Origin: Ferroplasma sp.
GTDB lineage: Archaea > Thermoplasmatota > Thermoplasmata > Thermoplasmatales > Thermoplasmataceae
DNA length: 64,000 bases
Assembly (NCBI RefSeq): GCF_031200575.1
Contig: NZ_CP133597.1
Location: 1,240,001 to 1,304,000 of the forward strand
Direction of reading: 5' to 3'
A program made the translations under genes and the position numbers. A model generated the notes under the pieces. The model was not told the origin of the DNA and made no database searches. It saw nothing but the letters and a program-made list of their open reading frames with translations. This document shows positions 61,246-64,000 of the stretch, piece by piece; position 1 is the first letter of the stretch, and every line of letters begins with the position of its first letter.

Positions 61246-62844
61246 TTATCTTTTAATCATATAATAGACGTTTTTCTTCTTTCCCAAATCATAAATTATT
61301 TTATTGGAGTTTTCTGATATGTCCTCGTGCCCCTCACGGCCTATAAAGCCGTTGCTCTTTGCCTTCCAGTACATATCGTAGGTCTCCAGTAAATGCCTTG
61401 GAAACCCTGCAATGCTTTTCAGGTAGTCAGGCATCATTTCCATAATAAATTTCGTTCCTGTGTCTATTAGCTTTTTCTTTTTCCCTGATAACTGGAGTCC
61501 AAGAAGCTTCCCACGCATGAACTTGTAAATATAAAAAGAATATGATGCATAGAACTGCACTATCTGATCCAGAACCGGCCCCACACGTGTTTTCATGACA
61601 GGTGTCAGAACATCATACCTATCCCAGTCCAGTGTAAATAGTGATTTGCTATCCAGGGCCTCATCAAATATTCTCGTCCCGGGGAGCGGTGTGTAAATTG
61701 AAAATTGCAGTGCGTCAGCCCCTGCCCTGGCAAGCTCCCTGGAGAATTTAACTGTTGTCCTCAGGTCCTTGTATCTTTCATAGGGTGCCCCAACCATCAT
61801 TCCAACAATTACGACGATTCCATTTGTGGAAAGCACCCTTACGGCACTTACCGATTGTGGGGTAAATTCCCCTTTATGCATTTTTTTCAAAATTTCCGGG
61901 CTTCCGGATTCAACACCAAGGAAGGATATGCTCATTCCTGCTTTTGCGGCTTTTTCAATAAGATCAGGATGCCTGGATGTTACATCAACACGCATCTGGA
62001 CTATCCAGGATGTATTGAGTCTTTTCTCCAGGATCATGTCAAAAAGTTCGTTCCTGTGCTTTACATTAGGCTCTACTATGAATATATCATCTGTGAAGAA
62101 TATCCAGTTATAGCCTGCGTCACGTGCACGCTCCATTTCCTGCACAATTCTTTCATTGGATTTATTTCTCCATGTATTGCCCCATGTGGGTGTGACTGAG
62201 CAGAAATCACAGCCATAGGGACACCCACGGGATGTTTCCAAGCACATAACCCGATCTTCCCTGCCAAAAACCTTGAACGTATACTTTGAGGGGTCAAGGA
62301 GTTCCAGTGGCGGTAATGGAAGTGTATCAAGATCGGAAATCAGTTTCCTTGGCTTTGTTCTTTTTATTCCCGAATCAGATTTATAAACTATGCCATTTAT
62401 CCCATCAAATCCGGTTCCATCAATAATTGAATTTGCAATATCGTATATTGTTTCATCGCCCTCCCCCAGAACAGAGATATCAAAACCAGCATTTATCAGT
62501 TCTTCTGGCAGGAATGTGGCATGATGCCCCCCTGCTACGAGCACTGTATCAGGTTTGAGTTTTTTTATCCCACGTGCAATATATCCCGCATTGTTATGGG
62601 CAGCAGTGGCATGGAGTGTAATGCCAACAAGATCAGGCTTGTATTCAACAGCCATCTTTATTGCATCATCAAGGGATATGCTTTCAGCCTCCATATCAAT
62701 TATTTTGACCTGGCTATCTTTTATTCTCTTAATTTCACCAGCAAGAGCCAGCAGCCCTAGCGGAGCAGGCAAAAAACCCCATTTGCTCAAATAGGCAGAC
62801 CCTGTACGGTTGCTGGGCCTTATAAATACAGCCCTGAATGCCAT
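61246..62844 (-). CDS. B12-binding radical SAM protein (possible lipid-modifying type)
   Basis: A 532-aa enzyme. N-terminal cobalamin-binding domain (about 1-150; AGGHHATFLPEELINAGFD). Radical SAM motif CPYGCDFC (Cys208, Cys212, Cys215) binds the 4Fe-4S cluster; WRNKSNERIVQEME follows and GVESGSPEIL and VGMMVGAPYERYKDLR are typical of the family. It ends with a helical C-terminal domain. Relatives include hopanoid methylases and the archaeal GDGT ring synthases GrsA/GrsB. Thermoplasmatales make tetraether lipids with cyclopentane rings, so a lipid role is plausible. The substrate is not shown. It stands alone. Confidence 0.85.
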   Translation of the reverse strand: MAFRAVFIRPSNRTGSAYLSKWGFLPAPLGLLALAGEIKRIKDSQVKIIDMEAESISLDDAIKMAVEYKPDLVGITLHATAAHNNAGYIARGIKKLKPDTVLVAGGHHATFLPEELINAGFDISVLGEGDETIYDIANSIIDGTGFDGINGIVYKSDSGIKRTKPRKLISDLDTLPLPPLELLDPSKYTFKVFGREDRVMCLETSRGCPYGCDFCSVTPTWGNTWRNKSNERIVQEMERARDAGYNWIFFTDDIFIVEPNVKHRNELFDMILEKRLNTSWIVQMRVDVTSRHPDLIEKAAKAGMSISFLGVESGSPEILKKMHKGEFTPQSVSAVRVLSTNGIVVIVGMMVGAPYERYKDLRTTVKFSRELARAGADALQFSIYTPLPGTRIFDEALDSKSLFTLDWDRYDVLTPVMKTRVGPVLDQIVQFYASYSFYIYKFMRGKLLGLQLSGKKKKLIDTGTKFIMEMMPDYLKSIAGFPRHLLETYDMYWKAKSNGFIGREGHEDISENSNKIIYDLGKKKNVYYMIKR

Positions 62845-62961
62845 ATAATATTATTTAATAATATTATAAATTCTTTGTTATCCAAATTCTCTAACAAAAG
62901 TTATTTCTTTTTATTATGACAATACCAAAAGCATTATAACGTTTAGAACAATGGTTTTATC

Positions 62962-63849
62962 ATGATAACATATGTTAGTGAGCATGATGTAAAATCCAGT
63001 TTAAATATGAAAGAATGCATCGAGGAACTAAGAAAGGCATTCATGTCATATGGCGAAGGCCTTTCCGATACACATCCCAGGGATCGCATAATTGTAGATA
63101 AAAATATTTTGAATACCATGCCAGGTTATTACGCTGAAAGGCACCTTGCAGGGCTGAAAACATATTATTCAGGGCCTAAGGGAATTCATTTTACAGTATT
63201 AATATTCAATACAGAAAGGCCTCAAGACCTTTACCTAATTGAGGCGAATGCTCTGGGACAGATACGAACAGGAGCACTTACAGCTATGGCCACATCAGAA
63301 ATTGTAAGGAAAAAATCTATTAATTTTACCCTCATTGGATCTGGATTCCAGGCAGAGTCACAGTTCCTTGGGATGAAAGAGATGTTTAATCTGGACAATG
63401 CATTTGTGTATTCCAGGAATCCGGAACATTCAAAGAAGTTTGCCGATATATTCGGAATTCAGCAGGCAGAAAACCTTGAAGTTCTAAAAGAGTCCGATGT
63501 CATTACAACCATAACAAACAGCAATACACCAATATTCAACTATTCCCAGCTGCCAGATGAGTACCACATAAATCTGGCTGGGTCCAACTTTCCCATAAGA
63601 AGGGAGGCTGCGCCGGATGTGCTTGATAAATCAGACGTTGTGATAGTGGAAAACCATGATCAGGCATTGAAGGAATCCTCTGAGATTATGGGAATAGAGA
63701 ATAAAAGTAAGATTGTTGAACTCAAGGATTATATAATAAATAAGGAGAAATATTCAGGTAAAAAAACAATTTTTAAATCCATGGGAATCGGGCTGGAGGA
63801 TGTTGCTGCTGGATATGTTATCCTGAAAAATATGGGATTTCTAAATTAA
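62962..63849 (+). CDS. Ornithine cyclodeaminase / mu-crystallin-family protein
   Basis: A 295-aa NAD(P)-dependent protein of the OCD family. Seen: MKECIEELRKAFMSYGEGLSDTHPRDRI, TMPGYYAERHLAGLKTYYSG, LIEANALGQIRTGALTAMATSEIV (with the RTG catalytic motif), and LIGSGFQAESQFLGM (Rossmann GxGxQA). It may be an ornithine cyclodeaminase, alanine dehydrogenase or ketimine reductase. The DVVIVENHDQALKESSEIMG part near the C-terminus is normal. It is slightly short (usual 320). The ATG 62962 fits a TATA-like TTATTATGACA further upstream. Confidence 0.93.
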   Translation: MITYVSEHDVKSSLNMKECIEELRKAFMSYGEGLSDTHPRDRIIVDKNILNTMPGYYAERHLAGLKTYYSGPKGIHFTVLIFNTERPQDLYLIEANALGQIRTGALTAMATSEIVRKKSINFTLIGSGFQAESQFLGMKEMFNLDNAFVYSRNPEHSKKFADIFGIQQAENLEVLKESDVITTITNSNTPIFNYSQLPDEYHINLAGSNFPIRREAAPDVLDKSDVVIVENHDQALKESSEIMGIENKSKIVELKDYIINKEKYSGKKTIFKSMGIGLEDVAAGYVILKNMGFLN

Positions 63850-63857
63850 TTTTATTT

Positions 63858-64000
63858 TTATGTAGCTGTTGCAGTTTTTATTACTTTTCTCCTGGTAACT
63901 ATAAAAATTGCCATTATGGCCAGCAATATTACCATGGTTACAGTGGCCTGGATGTATGGAAATGAAGGTGGGTATATGCTATAGTATATACCAAAAACAA
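63858..64000 (-). CDS. C-terminal fragment of a membrane-anchored protein
   Basis: The gene runs off the window end; only the last 46 codons are visible (frame starting at 63998). The visible part is SIYPPSFPYIQATVTMVILL followed by AIMAIFIVTRRKVIKTATAT. It is one hydrophobic helix followed by a basic tail, the common end of an exported, C-terminally anchored protein such as a solute-binding or surface protein. The family cannot be named from this piece. Confidence 0.6.
   Translation of the reverse strand, partial: VFGIYYSIYPPSFPYIQATVTMVILLAIMAIFIVTRRKVIKTATAT

Noticed and set aside
1-64000. CRISPR arrays, rRNA or tRNA genes
   Set aside because: I saw no regularly spaced repeats, no conserved rRNA stretches and no T-loop/acceptor pairs in intergenic regions.

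Overview
This window looks like the chromosome of a heterotrophic, acid-loving archaeon of the Thermoplasmatales, close to the Ferroplasma / Acidiplasma / Thermoplasma / Picrophilus group. The evidence is the AT-rich sequence, many apparently leaderless genes with a TATA-like box about 25 nt before the start codon, a GH15 enzyme whose catalytic glutamates fall at E408 and E571 as I recall for Thermoplasma trehalases, a GHMP decarboxylase of the kind used in the Thermoplasma mevalonate-3,5-bisphosphate route, a small protein resembling Thermoplasma Ta0938, and many MFS carriers. I saw no rRNA, tRNA or CRISPR array.

Layout. 1-6658: the end of a sugar ABC permease and its MalK-type ATPase, a debranching-type six-hairpin glycosidase, a GH15 probable trehalase, and a large membrane-anchored surface protein with a cytosolic winged-helix-like tail. 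6849-15739: a MobA-like nucleotidyltransferase, a nitrilase-family hydrolase, a probable small RNA hairpin, a membrane protein, a mevalonate-pathway decarboxylase, a divergent Hsp70 facing an unknown 421-aa protein with a degenerate P-loop, a GmhB-like phosphatase, a DUF1614-like membrane protein and an FkbM-like methyltransferase. 15740-30398: a palindrome-bearing noncoding stretch, moaC-moaB, then catabolic enzymes (M19 dipeptidase, hydroxyacyl-CoA dehydrogenase, carbamoylase, a ThDP decarboxylase, aldo/keto reductase, amidohydrolase, class III CoA-transferase), a glycosyltransferase, MsrA and small proteins.

30646-38136: sugar and aldehyde metabolism: an orphan family-5 solute-binding protein, an orphan molybdenum hydroxylase large subunit, a mutarotase, an SDR dehydrogenase and a sugar porter broken by one extra G in a G5 run. 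With the polyol-type dehydrogenase at 52074-53039 this fits non-phosphorylative sugar oxidation, and the MobA-like and moaCB genes could supply the cofactor. 38514-43720: a DUF996-like gene, an IS607-family element (tnpA-tnpB) with matching end motifs and three consecutive hairpins at the tnpB 3' end, a heme-oxygenase-fold protein overlapping a TRASH/YHS-like Cys protein, and a dienelactone hydrolase.

43762-64000: several MFS carriers each beside its own regulator, a TPR protein split in an (AT)6 tract, an orphan VapB-like antitoxin, an Lrp regulator divergent from an aminotransferase-permease pair, an archaeal ATPase with a nuclease-like tail, an NDH-2-like oxidoreductase, an isoaspartyl peptidase, a B12-binding radical SAM enzyme (possible tetraether-lipid modifier) and an ornithine-cyclodeaminase homologue. 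The main theme is scavenging of sugars, peptides and amino acids. The most unusual items are the hairpin RNA near 8300, the Hsp70 / pseudo-ATPase pair, the (AT)6 split TPR gene, and the IS607 element with its candidate guide-RNA scaffold.
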